DNA of 64,000 nt from Paramacrobiotus metropolitanus (Eukaryota > Tardigrada > Eutardigrada > Parachela > Macrobiotidae): NCBI RefSeq assembly GCF_019649055.1, contig NW_026570307.1, positions 124,001-188,000 on the forward strand, given 5' to 3'. Each line of letters opens with the position of its first letter. The stretch's first letter is position 1. The position numbers and the translations under genes are program-made. The notes below the pieces were generated by a model, which saw only the letters and a list, made by a program, of their open reading frames with translations, did not search any database and was not told the origin of the DNA. Positions 23,795 to 38,800 of this stretch are shown in pieces.

Positions 23795-26700
23795 AGATTG
23801 CGCCCTGCGCAGGTTGGCAGTCACATTATTATCTCGTTTTTTATACCAACTGTTTCTAACAAAAGAAAATTTTTTCGCAATGCAAACGCAGAATGTTAAA
23901 AACTAATCATGAACTGCGTACTGACTGCATAGAGCATGAATTCGGTGGACTTCTTTAGCAAATTTGCAACGTCTAAACTTACAAAGATCATTAGAATTTT
24001 AGCGTGAAGTTTTTGATAAACAAAAAATCTTGAAACTTTATCTCAGCAACAAGAGACTTTAAGTACGGTATTTGCAAAGGAGCTTAAGAAGGGCGTTAAT
24101 TGTTGATCATGAACTCTTGTTAAAAACTTTGTCCCATCGTTTGGGGAAGGCTTGCTGTACACTAGTGCGAAGCTGCAGGTTTTATTAATTACATCTACCA
24201 CATTCTACTTTATATTATAATTAGAAACATAGATTGGATCATCGTACAGATTCGTACTCGAAGAAGATTTATTAGTTCATTCACCGAAAGATTTACTAGT
24301 TGAACGTCCGCCCGCAGTTTTAATTAACATGCACGTACTAAACGTGAACCAGTATATAGATATGTACTCTATATTGGAATTATTTACATGCATTCTGCTT
24401 GATCCTATGTCAGCAACTAATTCCTGTTAGTTCCATGATCAGTTCGCTTGTAGGCGAGTCAATTAAGTACTATAGCTAGTGGTAATAAAAACCTATGTTC
24501 ACTGCTAGTGCTTGATACAACTTTGTATGCGTGCACGTTCACTTTTTATTGAAAACAGTAAAAATTTAACTTAGGATTCCGCTAACATTAAGTGTGGAAA
24601 GAATTCCGCTGTGTTTGCGAAAAGAATTGACAAAAAACTGGGTCATCCAGTCAAATCCATAAGTCATCCCAACCGGAACATCTTTGATCCTTGCTTTAAT
24701 TGACAAGGCAGTACATGCAGGCAATCTACAGATTGCTTTCTTCCCTTCCCACGGTAATCCCACTGTTTCATCTGCGTCAGATGTTGGGATCAAACAGGCA
24801 GTGACTGTCGTATTCCCAGTTCAGCTGCCAATTGCTTTACACCAGAGAATTTTACACAGACAAATAAAAGAAGAAGATTATATAAGAGTGTCCATGGAGT
24901 TTACTCAACATGCATTTTCTGACTTAATTTCATTATAGCCGTTTAGGCGGAACCGAACTCGGCGGCTGTTATATGACCTTTACAACTGGATGGTAAATCG
25001 CAAATCATTTTCTGTTTAAGAGTTTTCGTTATTATTGTGAATGCTGTAACGAATACAACGAATACAAACGAATACAACTATAGAATCTTCTTAACGATAA
25101 AAAGTTTAAACTTTACTATGCAAACAAAAATTACTAACAAAGTCCATAAAGTGTATATAAGTATACATGTTTATATACTTTATGGATGTTCTTAGTTCTT
25201 ACTTTTTTTTAGTGCAAGGATGTTTTTATAGCCTGATTTGAGTAGCGTCAGTTCATATAACAAGAACTTACTACTCAAATATATTTGGTTTATAACTTTA
25301 TACGTACATGCGGCTTCTTATACATAAATAAGAAGTTACATGTACATATAAATCAAACAATTTATTGCGTTTTATTAGCGAATTAGTTGCTGGCGCGCCT
25401 TTATATTCGTACTCGCGAAACACAAAAGTGATGTTAAAGGTTTTACCCTGCACATGATTCCGGCGGTCAACGGATGGCGTGACAGTCACATTAGAAATGG
25501 TTCTCACCGGGATTGTAAATCGTGACCTCCTTCTGTCCAGTATACAGCTCATTCATGACCAGAATGCCTTCTCCAAAGGAAAGGGAGCCCTATTTGACAA
25601 GCCCCTCATCATGACCCTTGGGAGTTTCTTGGCCAAATAACCACATCTTACACGCGGCAATTGCCAGCCACTGGATACCACTAAACGTTTATCCTCAGGG
25701 ATCATCATGATCCCCGTCTTCAAGACATCTTATACGGCCAATAAATCGCTCCCCGCGATATCGGACACTGCGTTACTTTAGCACCACACATGTTTTTTCT
25801 TCCTAGGGTATATGTGTGTAAAATGGGTTGTCAATGGTCCTCATGGCGGGTCGAGCTCATGATCAGTGTCCTCTGTAACCGCTGTTGTGGCGCAACTGAG
25901 TGCCAATCAGCGTAACAAGCATTGCAATGTTATTTTGGATGATAGTATTACGACACACTTAAAGTTTGAAGAGAATCGCTTCATGGTTCGCTCGTCCGAT
26001 AATTTATTAGCAAAGAGAACGCTGTGATTCGCGATCGCAAGCGGGGTCCCTGAAGGTTTGCGATCGGTGACCTTTCTGCCATACACACTTATTTCGGACG
26101 TAAAAAAAAGCCGGTCTGTTATTTGCGTGACATGTATGCCAGTTTTAATTAGTACTACAAAGTTCCTTTGGTAAGCTATATAAGTTAGTATAATATAACG
26201 GAATGAACGCACTGAAATCACAAACTGAAATGATCGTCGCACCGGGCCAGTATATGCGTACAAGCAACATACGAGTATCAGCAAAACACTAACCATTCAA
26301 AAAGTTCATTCAAAAAATACGCTAATGCAACTGCTAGTACACTAACAAAAATTTCTGGCGTTACTACTCATGACAATCTCTTTATGCCCCGTTGTAATTT
26401 CGACCAGGTGCAGGTGGACAATTCTTCCAATTAATCAAAATAATTTTAAGCATTCGGTTTCTACTTTTTGCAAGCATACTTTTATGTAAGATACAAATAA
26501 TTTTCACATCTTATACGATAAACCCAATTATCCCATACATTCCTGGTTTTTCCTGTTGACGCCGAATCGCACGCTTTAGAATGTCCGCAACATGAAACAT
26601 TTTCCTCAGTATCTGAACTGTGGGTTCTGTAATACGTTCTACCGGTGTATTTTCTTACTGCTCTAGATGTGATTACCAGCTTTTGCGCATAACAGTTAAA

Positions 26701-29490
26701 GATGGCCTAATTTTTACGGATTTCAAATTACATCATGCATTACGACTGTTGTCTCCGGCCCGGCGGGTAAATCGATCTGGTCTCTGTCGTGGAATCAACG
26801 ATATAATCACTACGACATCCGCTACTAGTTACGGAACAATTCGCAGCTGCTGATCCCCGAAGAAGCGCTAATGTTGCCAGCTGGATGTAGTACTTCCGGT
26901 CATTAGGGAAAATAGGTCTTTGACAGGCTAACGGTGCATGGCGACCGGATCGTCAAAAGACGGCACACAGAGAAAGACCGGGGCGAGCTGCTGTGGAGTA
27001 ATTATGAAAGACAGCTTGTCACGCACCTGTTGTGTTTCTTACCTTTCACATCATGCCCAAATTAGGACGTCAAAGTCAAATTTCTTAACAAAGAGCGCTA
27101 TATAAGATCAAATGTATTTCGGGTCAGCCAGTGTGCGCTCTCGGCGGGAAACATTAAGAATAATGCGGGTTTTGCACAACATTCGCGGCGTATTTGTTTG
27201 CCCACATGGTGCTGCGTTTTTAGGTCAGTTTTACAATATTCTTAAGGAAAATGCTAATTGACCTACATTACGTTACTATTATTTTTTATATAATAAAATC
27301 ATTCTACATTATATGGACGTAAATGCCAAAGGCGAAAGAGCTCGATGGGGTGTTAAAGTTTAGACCAAATAAGTAAATAACCCTCAACTGTAATTGTACA
27401 GCGTACTGCAGCAAACGTTTTTCCCAGCATAGATCGCTAGGTGGGAATTTTTTATTCTTGATTAATCAAATAATGAAAACTGGATGGTGGAATTTATTAT
27501 GATGTGCAATTTCGGCAGTATAACCAAAAGCGTCAACATTAATTTGAAAAATGTCCAAAAAAACGAGTTGTATTCAGATTGATTTTAGAAATTGGAACTC
27601 TATAGTCTTGTGTCAATTTGGCGACGGTATTAAGAGCCACCTCCGGCTACCACTGATCTGCTGGTCAACCGTTTTCCGATGCAGTCGCGGTTGTGTACCA
27701 GTCAGATAGCACTTTAAATATGGGTCAGAAAGGATCAAACTCGCTGCCGGCATTTATTCACCTACAAATGTTTTGTCAACATCACTTAATAGATCAAATG
27801 TTTCCACACTTCCCCTCCAACCACTGTATTCAGTGTATTGTCATCAAAAGCAAACTGCTGCTCTCGATGTAAAGCCAAAGCACGGATTAGGAAGTTGTAG
27901 GGGTGTAAGGTTTCCCACCAAATTTTATGCGCAGCGAGATGCATTATTGGTTGAACAACCGACAAATAATACCGCAGAGCAATATACTGAGCAATTGTTT
28001 ACGAGAACTCTGGGAAAAGACTTTCGCGGATATTACACAACGTGTATTAACTATGTTCAACAGCTTATTCTGTAACACAGATTTTTGCTGTATTCCAATA
28101 ATTGTTTCAAAGGGCACTGTGCGTTACGCAAAATGTTGCCAGATAAATCTTAAGCATATGCACATAAAATGAAAGAATAATTACTAACCGGCATAGTAAA
28201 TATGCTTTATTGTATTTCTATATTAATTAACACGTTAATAAAAATTTGAAGAAATAAGACATCTTTTCAATTTTACAAGTCTGTAAAGATTTCATGTTCG
28301 CATTTTTTGTAATTTAGAAAAACAATTTACTTTTCAAATGTGCGTTTTAAGAGTATTAATTTCATAAAATATAATTTTGTGTTTGATTAATCATGGAAGG
28401 GTAATAACAATCGTTAAAGCCGCTTTTGAGAAAAGTAAACAACACACAATGCATCGATTGGGAGCGAAATTGATACTGTAGCTGAATAAATCATAGAAAG
28501 TTCGTGATTAACACTCAAGGCTCTCGCAAATTTTGACAGGTCTTTTATTCCACTGTATCATGTATGTAGTGGGCTAAAAGAGTCACGAAATGATGTCATG
28601 CTTGCGTGATTTTTATTTTTAAAATGCCCGATTATTGTGTGGAATCACTGTGGATAGACAAACATGCGACGTGGAACAAAACTTACCAGGTCAAGCTTAG
28701 TAAATCTCGCGAGAGTTATTAAAGTGTGTACACGTCTAGCGACTTTTCTTCCCAACCAGTACGATCCACGTTATCCAGTATTACGCATCCCAAGTGCGCC
28801 TTTCACTGCTGGCGATTGGAGTATATCATTACAGATTCTTACACACTACAGCGGATGCACTTGATTCACACTAGTTTATATTATTCTGAATAAAAATGGA
28901 CGCACGCACAACCATCACCGAGTGCACGACACTTAATCGCTGACTGAAAATGAATAAAATTTTCACGCGCCTACTCATCATAATGTCATGCTGCATAGAT
29001 AGATGCTCCGTTCAGTCGGAAGTTATGGGATAATTAAATAATGTTTAAGCACAACATGCCGACAATGAGCGGGCTGGCATGTCAGATGTGTTTATATATT
29101 GTCGAGCTTGGTTCGCGCGTCTCGAGTGGATCCTGATCTGACTCACTGAAATAAATTGGCACGCAATAAGCAAATAAATATTTGACTCACTCTTTCGATT
29201 TCCTAATGATTTTTGCGTGTACGTGTTTGGAAATAATATTAATTTGTAGTTTAATTTGCATAGCGGTTACAGTTTATGCATTTTGGTCCTCTGGAAAATT
29301 TTTCTTCCAACTGGATTCTGCAACCATAATTTTTAAATCTATCCAGCGGTACATCAATGATCAGATCGTCAAATGCATCCAAATTGGAACATAAATTTCA
29401 GAATGCGATTAGGCTTTTACGCTTATTTCGGTGGGCTTTATTTGCACCAGCTCAGCTCCTACGAGTAGGTTTTTATTAATTTATAGTGCT

Positions 29491-29835
29491 TCATTTTTTG
29501 CTAGGCCTGGCCTGGCCATTCTGCTGCATCAGTGTTACAGTCAAACAGCTACTAAAGTCGTCATTTGGCACTTTAATCTCCAGGATGACTACGATAATAC
29601 CGGTCATTAATCCAGTAATGTGTAAAAAACCGGGCGGACAAGAGTGGATATAATGATGCCTTTCGCCGCGGGCAGATATCATGTAGTTTGTTAGGAGAAG
29701 ACCGGCGATAACGAGCAGCCGGCATCCAGAAGTTTTGCATTGGACATTTTTCTCCAGTTGAAAGGCCAAATGAACTCTCAGTTTACATGGGTCACAAAAG
29801 ATTAAGTTTGTTCTTGAATACAACTCAGAGATCAT
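29491..29835 (-). CDS. Hypothetical small protein with two hydrophobic segments
   Basis: Not recognised. A 114-codon frame from the ATG at 29835 contains two hydrophobic stretches, RLLVIAGLLLTNYMI and HITGLMTGIIVVILEI, and several cysteines. The same frame is open a little upstream of the ATG. There is no clear splice partner. It may be a single-exon orphan gene, one exon of a larger gene, or chance. Confidence 0.2.
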   Translation of the reverse strand: MISELYSRTNLIFCDPCKLRVHLAFQLEKNVQCKTSGCRLLVIAGLLLTNYMISARGERHHYIHSCPPGFLHITGLMTGIIVVILEIKVPNDDFSSCLTVTLMQQNGQARPSKK

Positions 29836-32800
29836 CGGACTTGAATCGTCATCATCGTCCAAGACAAGTCGATTTTTCTAGCAAATCCGATTTGATTTGC
29901 TGACTGCCGCCACCGTCAGTTACTGTTAATAATCTGCAAGATGGTAACGTTAACGGCTCTGTTAATTCTCTCTTAATCAAAAACAAAGCCACGAATTAGA
30001 GATTAAGTTTTTATAACAATTTAAAAACTGCAGTAGAGCTCTAACTGCAATTATGCACAACCGGAAATACAATTTTACGCCCATTTATTACCAAATTTTT
30101 AATATATGTATACCTATAAATATATTCCATTAGTAGTTTAGTCTTAGTTAAAAGCTTAGTCATATATTCATGTTGCATTGGACTTTCTGAGCACGTGCGC
30201 GCATCATTTTTCATAATCGAATGTGGACTTGCTAATGGACATCATTGCATCGTAAAATAACATTATCATCCGCGTCCTCTTTAGCCTAAATTCCCTCTCG
30301 CACACCGTCGAAGCGGATGAATCAGTACATCCTGCTCCATCAAACCCCCACCATGCGTATTATGACAGGCAAATTAAAACCGTACCGATATCATAAAAGT
30401 TTTACGATAAAACCTGTCAGATGGGACAGCACACAATGAAGATGGACTAGCCACATGAGACTGCCGTCCAAAGCCGACTGCCCCCGAAACCGACAGATTA
30501 CCCAAACTTATCCTAATGAATAACTGGTCATAGTGAGTCTGACGAGCTCTTATTATGCATGTGGTCGCGCGTCCATTTCCCGGGAAAAATCAAGTGTTTA
30601 GTTTGCAGGACAGCTAGTGCAGCAGCTGCTGCGGCAATTGTACTTCCTGTCTGTCCCTTTTATGACCGTTTGCTAATGATGCAAGATCATCTCAAGTAGC
30701 CATTGTTCTGACTGGAATGGTCGAGATCAGACGCAGCCGGTGCTCATCACAGAAAAGAGAGAGACAATTAGAGCAACAGGCTGCAGATGGATTTAGGCGT
30801 TGCCCAGCACGCGCGCAACTGGTCAGCTGAGGACAGCCAGCAGGTAAACTGCGTGCTCATGCCAAACGTGTCCTCAAGTGGACCGTACAATGAATGAACA
30901 GATAAGATCAGACATTATCCAGCCCTAAACTGCGGATGCATCATTAGTGGTAATCGTAGGAGAATGCCGTAAAATGAATATCTTTGGATAGAATAACTGA
31001 TCATGAATAAGTGAACACTGCAGTAAAATTTCGATAGTGTAATGGTACAAAAATACAAACTATCAGTTTATTATGTTTAAAGCAAGCTTTTCTAGACTAT
31101 TTAGTCAAGTAAACTGACAGCATGATTCGCTCAAATATGTAATTTATTTTACATGCATTAAAGTTATATTATTGTGACAACTGCACCCGGTTATTTTGCT
31201 GAATTAATATATACAATAAATACTAAGCTAAATTGTTTGTCTCATTTGTGAGCGCATTCGAGGAAATTCGATATGTGTCCCATTAGCAATCGTGTAAACT
31301 CTGGAAATTCACGCTGAAAAAGCTGAAAAGGAATAATCGATTGAAAATTTCCCTTGTACAAATAAAGTGAAAAGAATGAGCGAATCGACAACATCTTCCG
31401 CAGTTCATAATCAACGCTAAAAAAGTTCAGTGTATTTTGTCCATAAAAGCCAGAAATGTTTGCCAGGTACTTACAACATTTCGTAAATCAACAAATGATT
31501 ATCGATTGTGCCGTCTACACAGTGCCGGTCCATAGTGTTTTATGTAATACATCGAGCTCGTTGATAGAGTTTGTCTAATCTTGATTTGAATCCCGGGAAG
31601 AAATACGAGCTGATATCTGTTCAATCGGTAATTTAATTACGCCAACAATATTCCCTATAAAAGATCAGCATGCCTTCCATATTCCTTCCAATGTAATTAC
31701 TTTCTGCACAACGGGTTGTTATGATGAATGTTTACACATGTACGCAGGCACATCGATCATGAATATTATAAGAACGTCTAAAATTGTATCATGCTGCTGA
31801 CAATCTTTGCGGCGCAGAAAATCTATAAATTTATCTACATATTTACGGAGATATGAGCAAAATCAGCAAATTACCGCCAATATTTCACATGCATGCTGTA
31901 TTGCATTTGTATCGAATAAGCCTTTAAAACACCATGCGAAACAATTCTTTCGGCTTTGCATTTATGGTAATATTCCGGTGTGGGATTGTAATGTAGCCAC
32001 TCGCGTTCCAAAATGATTAACAGGTTTCTGCTCGAGAGAAACAAGGCCACCGCTAATCAGCCTAGCAGATGGTCATTGCATTGACATTTCGGACATATAC
32101 ACTGGCATTGTTTGCCTTCGCGCACGTAGACGCACTTTTGGTCAGGAAAATTGCTGGACGCTTTAAATATCGGCGTTCGAGGCACGTGGCACGCTGGAAT
32201 ATAAGCCCACAAATATATATCCTCGGCATCAATGACACCTGTTCATCGTTCCCGTGCATGCACACACACAGGACTGCATATATACGTCAGAATACATTAT
32301 AAGATGCAGCTGACCTCGTTGGCCGGCTTCATTACAATAGTGGAAATTGTTTCTAGCAATTGAACAAGCGCACATTCTAGGTGTGTTCTTGACAAGACCC
32401 CCTTCTTCTGCTCATTTACTGCTTGACTAGGTGTCCGGTTACCGGCAGACTGTATTAGACCGTCTTCCAACTGTCCTGCAGGATCACCCTGTGTCTGGCA
32501 AGGTTACAGAGTTTAAAAACATGTCACGCTGCGGAAAGAAAATGATTTGTCAGGTTTTTACTGCCGAGGTTAATTTATGTTAAATCACCGGGGATTCTTC
32601 GAGAAAATTAGTTTAATTTGAAAACTGCGCTAACGCGATATGTGGTCGATTTGACAATCGAATTTTAATCGAAAAAATCATTTTTCAATATACGTTTATG
32701 AGCGCTGCGGTTAGGGCGTATATATTTTATCGGTAAAAATTATTACCGTACTACGCATGGTTAGCTGGGCATATGATGCATAAAATTAAACGTCTATGTA

Positions 32801-35800
32801 CATTTGTAATTCAATAGCCGTTCTTTAAATGCGGCAACGTCTGCCAGACTAAACCGCGAAATATGGCATATTATTATCCAAGTGTTACATCTGTTGTTTG
32901 GATGGGTACTTGATTTTCCCGTGTTAACTTTACACAATTCCCTTGCAAATATCGGAAAGTTCTCTTTCAGTCGTTTTGGCTTCCTAATAAAAGCCTACTG
33001 ATTTTGTAAATTTATCCAAACCGTACAGCAATTCAATTATACCCATCCACTACGGTGTGCTGGAGCGTATCGGCAGACGCCACTCTTCTACCATCTGTCA
33101 GGGTAATGCCGTGAGGCGGGGCCAGCCAATGGTGCGGCGCTGAAGGTGGAGTGCGCCAATCCGCAGCCGGATCCAGGCGTACGGAGGGATGCCGGCGGCG
33201 TGTATCGATTGGCAGTGGTTTTCTTTTGGGGAGATTGTAATGATGGGAAAAGTTGAGATGCCAGTAGCGTCAATCAGTCTGGTGTAGTCGACGCGCATTT
33301 GCCGCATATGCACACCGGTATCTATGCGCTAAGTGAACGGATTCAATACCACAACAGCCGGCAAAAAAGCGCTCCGGCTTTTCACCGGCGAGACTTTTTT
33401 GCTGTACGATTTTAGTTTTTGCGCATTCTAATATCATCTAAATTGAAGTGTTTACCTGTGTTGATGGTTTTTGCAAAATGTTAAAATCTAAAATATTGCC
33501 GGTATAAGGGGAGCATCGTGAATGCGCGCAAAGGACGATGGCTATTTATGGAATATTCTTGTTATTCTTTGTGGGAATTATTCATTTCCCTCATGCATGG
33601 ACTTCTAGTCAAGGTAAGCGTAAATTATGGCAATATCCGGATTTTCCAAATTTGGCCAGCATTATTGTTTTGCCGAAGTAAACTGCAGATTCGCATTTAT
33701 TGTGTTTACCGGCTTTTATCTGCCGCAGTTGTACTACACTCTGGCGTTATTTGTATTTGATTTTAAGTAACCACATAAATTTTCCGGGCTTTTAGTGGAA
33801 TTCATTTGGTGAACGCAGATAGGCTGATTTATCGGGTATACTGAGATTTAATTTCACGATTTAAAGATTTTTAAAATTGATTTTTGCCTGCAATAGTACA
33901 CTACACAAGAATGTACTTCAAGTATTCTCCTGTGGAAAAGTGCGAACCGGAAGTCAATTTACAAGTTGTAGTGAAGAGCTAGATAAGAACCCCCGAACAT
34001 GGGTGTTATACGAGTAGAATGTAGTAGAATAACATTGGTAATAAAACGCTGTACAAACACAGCGAATAGCGGGACTACCACCATAAAAAACAATCAAAGC
34101 CCCACTAATCCGACACTGGCCGCGCTCAGCATCTTCACATTTCGCAATAAACGTGAATTAGGGCGAAAAGATCAAATGGCTAAAAGTTTCCCCTAAAACG
34201 TCCGTTTTCCAATTGCTTTCCGCATAGTTAAGCCAAACATATGACGGATACGTTATTGTCTTCGCCTCCACTCGCTGATTGTGGCCTGCGTTGGCTCCTT
34301 TTTAATCGGATGAATGATATTTTAAGCCGATAGGGTAGGGCTGGATATTTCTGCCGCCTTTTTCTGCCCTAGTGATCCGAAGAAAAATGTGCTGATGTGA
34401 ATTATCTGACCATTCGTCTAATATGATATTATTGTGTAACACTGCTCCCGTTTATTAAAAGTGAAAATGTCACCGGGTTGGAAAAATCCTCACAATCCTT
34501 CCTCTTCACCAGCGTAATCCGCGCGTCTCCACTCATGTTGATGCCGGGTCCAACTTGACCACGGTTTAACCGCGTTGTTTACTATGTGATGGCATCATGC
34601 ATATATGCGCGGACTGTCCAGTTTGTGTACTTGATAACTGTCAATCAAAATGGATACTTTATCGGTAAACTTGACGTGTACGCACTGCGCATCTCACTTT
34701 TCCGCCGGGCCAAATATTTCTAGATGATCGTGCTAATGCGGTTACAGTGCTAATCCCCGCGATAGGACAATCCGCTTATTAAATCACGTTCTGCCGTTTG
34801 CTTTATTAAATTTGATGGCATCATATCATACACGAAATATGCGCATTTTTCCGAGGTTCTGCTGTATTAGTTTTTTTATTATTAATTTTGACAAGGCGTC
34901 CGGCGTGGTTTGTAAGAGATTGACTGTGGCAAGATTAGGAAATATGACAATCGGTCGGTATTGTATCGATTTGAACATAAAAGAATTTGTATCGGTCATC
35001 TCGTAAAATAACCCAGCCGACGGAAAAGTTGTCAATCAGTGCAAGGCGAACATTTATTGCAATACGTCTGTAATACGATTTATGACAGCGACTTTTGTTC
35101 TTGGTTTATTATCAGCTATATGTTGCAAAAATCCTCCAACACACTTTTTTCAATGAATAAACATTGTCTGAAACCGGAAAAAATATAATTGCAGTATTCC
35201 GTTCGTGACCGTTACTGTTATTAAGATGCCGAGAACTAACAAAAAGGGGCATTAAAAACTACGTATGTATAACAAATTATGTATGTCTTCTTAAAATTTA
35301 AAAATTTTGCAAATAGATTTTACACAGTAAACGCTTGAAAGCGTATTTTGAAAATATGTTTATTCTGAAAATATACGGTAGTCACTAGTCTGCTCCCATT
35401 TTTGCTGTCTTCAGCACATCATTCCACACCGAAACATTAGTCTTTTCTTTATAGTTTGTTATTTTATCCAAATATGTCTGTAATTGCCGCGACGAACATT
35501 ACTGTTGACAGACGGAGCCGGATAAATGAAAAACTGTTAAACGATGACGATTACAACGTTTGCGCGCGCCGGTTAAGCAGTTTTCCTTTCTTCAAACATT
35601 TGGTCTCTTGTATTAAGAGGGGCAGTAGCCTAATATGGTTTCAGCACGGAAGAGAGAGTAAAAAATATAATTTACGCTTGATTGTCGCTGCAGGAGGCAA
35701 CTTGACCATTACTGCACAGGCCAAGAGTTGGGGGCAAATTGTAATGTGATTATTTAGGGATTTATTGGACTGACCCGGTTTTTGGTGCCGGTTCTTGTTG

Positions 35801-38800
35801 CGGAAAAGAATTACCCAGCAAATACCGAAATTGAGTGGCCAGTCTCTTTTTTGACTTGCGCTGCACCATTTGAACCCGTTTACACAGTTTAAAGATTAAT
35901 AGTTTTATGATCTTGTAATGAGCGATTAACTGCGAAATATGGGTGCTCGTATATTCGCAGCAGTAAAACGGAATATAGACTGCTGGTCAGTTAGGGCGGG
36001 ATTGTCAATGGAATCAGTGTAGAAAAATGTACTGGTTGCACAAGTGCGCCAGATGGCTCGAGAGATAAAAAGCAAATCCTTTTGAAGAAACTGGTTCAAC
36101 AGCTTAGTATGTAATTTCTCAAAAAGCTGTTTACATTTTGCTATTGGAAACTTTTTCTTGTTGTATGTAATAATGCGGCAGATGTATAACTGGTAAGGAC
36201 AACGCCTACAGAATATTATATGTGCTAAAAAATTATCGTTCATGTTAAATATTCAGCAGTGGAGAGATTGAGTGACGCCGGAGTCAAGCGGTACTTAAAA
36301 AATTTTTGCACTAGAAAAAACAGCTGCCAACCGCAAATATGCAAACATACTTTTTGCACTTTGAGTGTATGTTGTGACGACTTCCGCACTTTAGCCCGGG
36401 TGGCAAAGGCCGGTTGGTGGGCGATGTGTGAAAACCTGTCAAAAATATCGCTACTCAAGTGAGTGTTTATTTGATCTTTTTAGAGCGCGTGTTAAGAGTT
36501 TTTTCAACGTTCGCTACCGTAATTATCTCCTTGGCGCTCAAGGATCAGAAAAAGTGCTTTAAAAATTGACAAAAACGCGTCTAGCCCATGCCTTTTAACG
36601 TGTACTGGACCGAAAGTTGTTATTAAAAATTACTAAAAATTTCTGGAGCACGAATTTCGTTATAGATTATTTATATATAGACTGTACTATATTTTAGTTT
36701 TTATGTTTATTTGCCACCCGCATTCCCGAAGAATATTGTGTATTACTTCTGGTCGAAATCGTTTTTTATTAAATAAATTTTAAGCTTAATAAAACAAACA
36801 TTGGATTCGTTCCAGTTTTTCTATGGAGGCCTCATTGAAAAATAATTCACTCTAAATAGGTTACACAACTAAATATTTGCAGTTGTTTTTAATCGATGTT
36901 GTCCGAGTCAGTTAGCGAGATAATTTAAATATCCCACTTAGGCGCTGCCTGTGCATCTAGAAAATTAATGGGACACGCAGCATCTTGAGGCTATTTGATA
37001 AAAAGACGTAGACTAATGGCACCGCTCTGTTATACACACACAATTCGTGTGCGCTCATTTAGCCGCGACAAATGATTCGGTGGGAATTTAAAATTCTCGG
37101 ATAACTGTTGGCCACTGTTTGTCCTACATGGTGGCTTATATATGAGATTTGACAGGTTGGCTGGCTTTGATGGAACGTCTTGGCCAAATGAATGAATCCA
37201 TTTACGCAATTTATCTATAGAAACATCAATAGCAATATATAGACAACAACCTGCACGACGTCGCCGGCTTTCGGCTTTGTGAACTTTTTCTCTCTTTTTC
37301 CACTCAAAAAGCCGTTCATTTTTCCCATGGTGATTGATGGCCAGCCTAAAATAATGCCCCGGACGGAACTTTGCGGCAGTTTTCTTTAAGTTTTCCATTT
37401 ACCGGAAAGTTTTCTCAAAGACTTGGTGAATAATTCAAACAAAATATCCTACAATATGGTTATGAAAGCGCCGGTCCATGAACTTGTGAACTGTTATTAC
37501 AAGGCTCGATGGGCCGGTGAAAAGCGGTTTGTGGAGAGTGCATGTATAAGTGAAGCGTTTTGGAGCGCGCCGGTTTTTGTTCCGCTAACATTTCCACTAG
37601 GCAATGGCCGGTGCGGCGGAATATTTATGCGGGTCGGCGAAGAATCCGCCGGCATTTTCCTGTGTAATTTATACAAAACCTTCAATGGATACATTCTCCA
37701 GATGAGAGAGGGGGTGCGCTTTTAAATTTTGTCACAAGGAACATTTTCTCCCGCTTGGTCGCATTGAAATAAAATGACCGTTGACTACTGGTCAAAGCGA
37801 AAAGACATGGGGGTTCCCCTCTATGTTCAAGTGGCCAGTTGTGATGGGCTTTAGAGTATGTCCCAGAACCGGCGTAGACAATTTTATTTAAAAGAGCCGG
37901 GTTGAGCATACAATTTTATTTATCACTATGTACGCGCTGGGTCCTTTTTAATTGCTCTTCGATACGGCGCAGCACACATACACAGTGGATATCGACACGT
38001 GCTGTAACTGCGGGCACTCAGAAGAGTGGCGAAATATGGATTTAATGGATTATTATCATCAATACGCTACATATGCGTGTGTGCTGCGGCTGCATTGAAC
38101 TTGAACAGGAAAAGCAGTGCAGTCGACGCATTAATCAATGCTGTCATCAAGAGTCAAAAGAAATTTCTCACTCTCTGCAAAACACTCGCCATTTTCCGAG
38201 GAAATAGAGTGCAAAACGTGCTTTGGGATATGTCGTGAAGAGATCTTTGTACCCTTTTCACTACCGCAATATTTATTTGCTATTTTGTTAGGCAGTGGTG
38301 ATAATGACCTTTTCGTTGCCCTTATTGATTGAATTTTTGTGCAAAAGTTGTTTAAATTTTTCAAATATGTGTAGGACTACATTTTTTGTGCGAAGTGGCA
38401 TCGCAGTTTTGATTTTTGGAAGATTTTGAAATATTTTCCGCATGAACATTAATAGCTTTTTTTATTTCCCTAGGTTAAGTTTTTTTCTGAAAACTGCAGT
38501 GCTAAAAAATGTGTGGGATACGTTGCACTTGCATAAATGTCTTACGAAGCGGAAGAACAGTACAAGCACTTATCGTATCGATAGAAGTTTTGGAAGTTGT
38601 TATCGGTTTATAATTTCATGCTTACGTACATAATTAAATTTTCATGAGCTTATGCATTGTTATTGACGAGGATGGTTATTATTCTTGCCACTTAGAAAGA
38701 GCCTCAAACTTGTCACTTGACGGTATAAGTGGACACAATAGCCGACCACATAATTGCTGTAACACAGCCGCAGCTGATAAACATCGTTAATAAATGATAC

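Noticed and set aside
25298-25760. Minus-strand coding-like segment with GRAM/WBP2-like texture (IPVRTISNVTVTPSV, then NHVQG)
   Set aside because: Two overlapping frames both look protein-like, stops interrupt both, and no phase-matched exon neighbours exist. It may be a decayed relic, but I cannot support a gene or a family.
25907-26296. 129-codon minus-strand frame starting with a hydrophobic, signal-like stretch
   Set aside because: Composition is like translated AT-rich intergenic DNA; no motif, no partner exon.
27773-28172. Two overlapping plus-strand frames of 100 and 81 codons
   Set aside because: Neither shows a family motif, and they compete for the same bases.
33088-33313. GC-rich patch with overlapping minus-strand frames
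   Set aside because: Coding texture is suggestive, but no frame has a recognisable domain or convincing splice sites at its ends.
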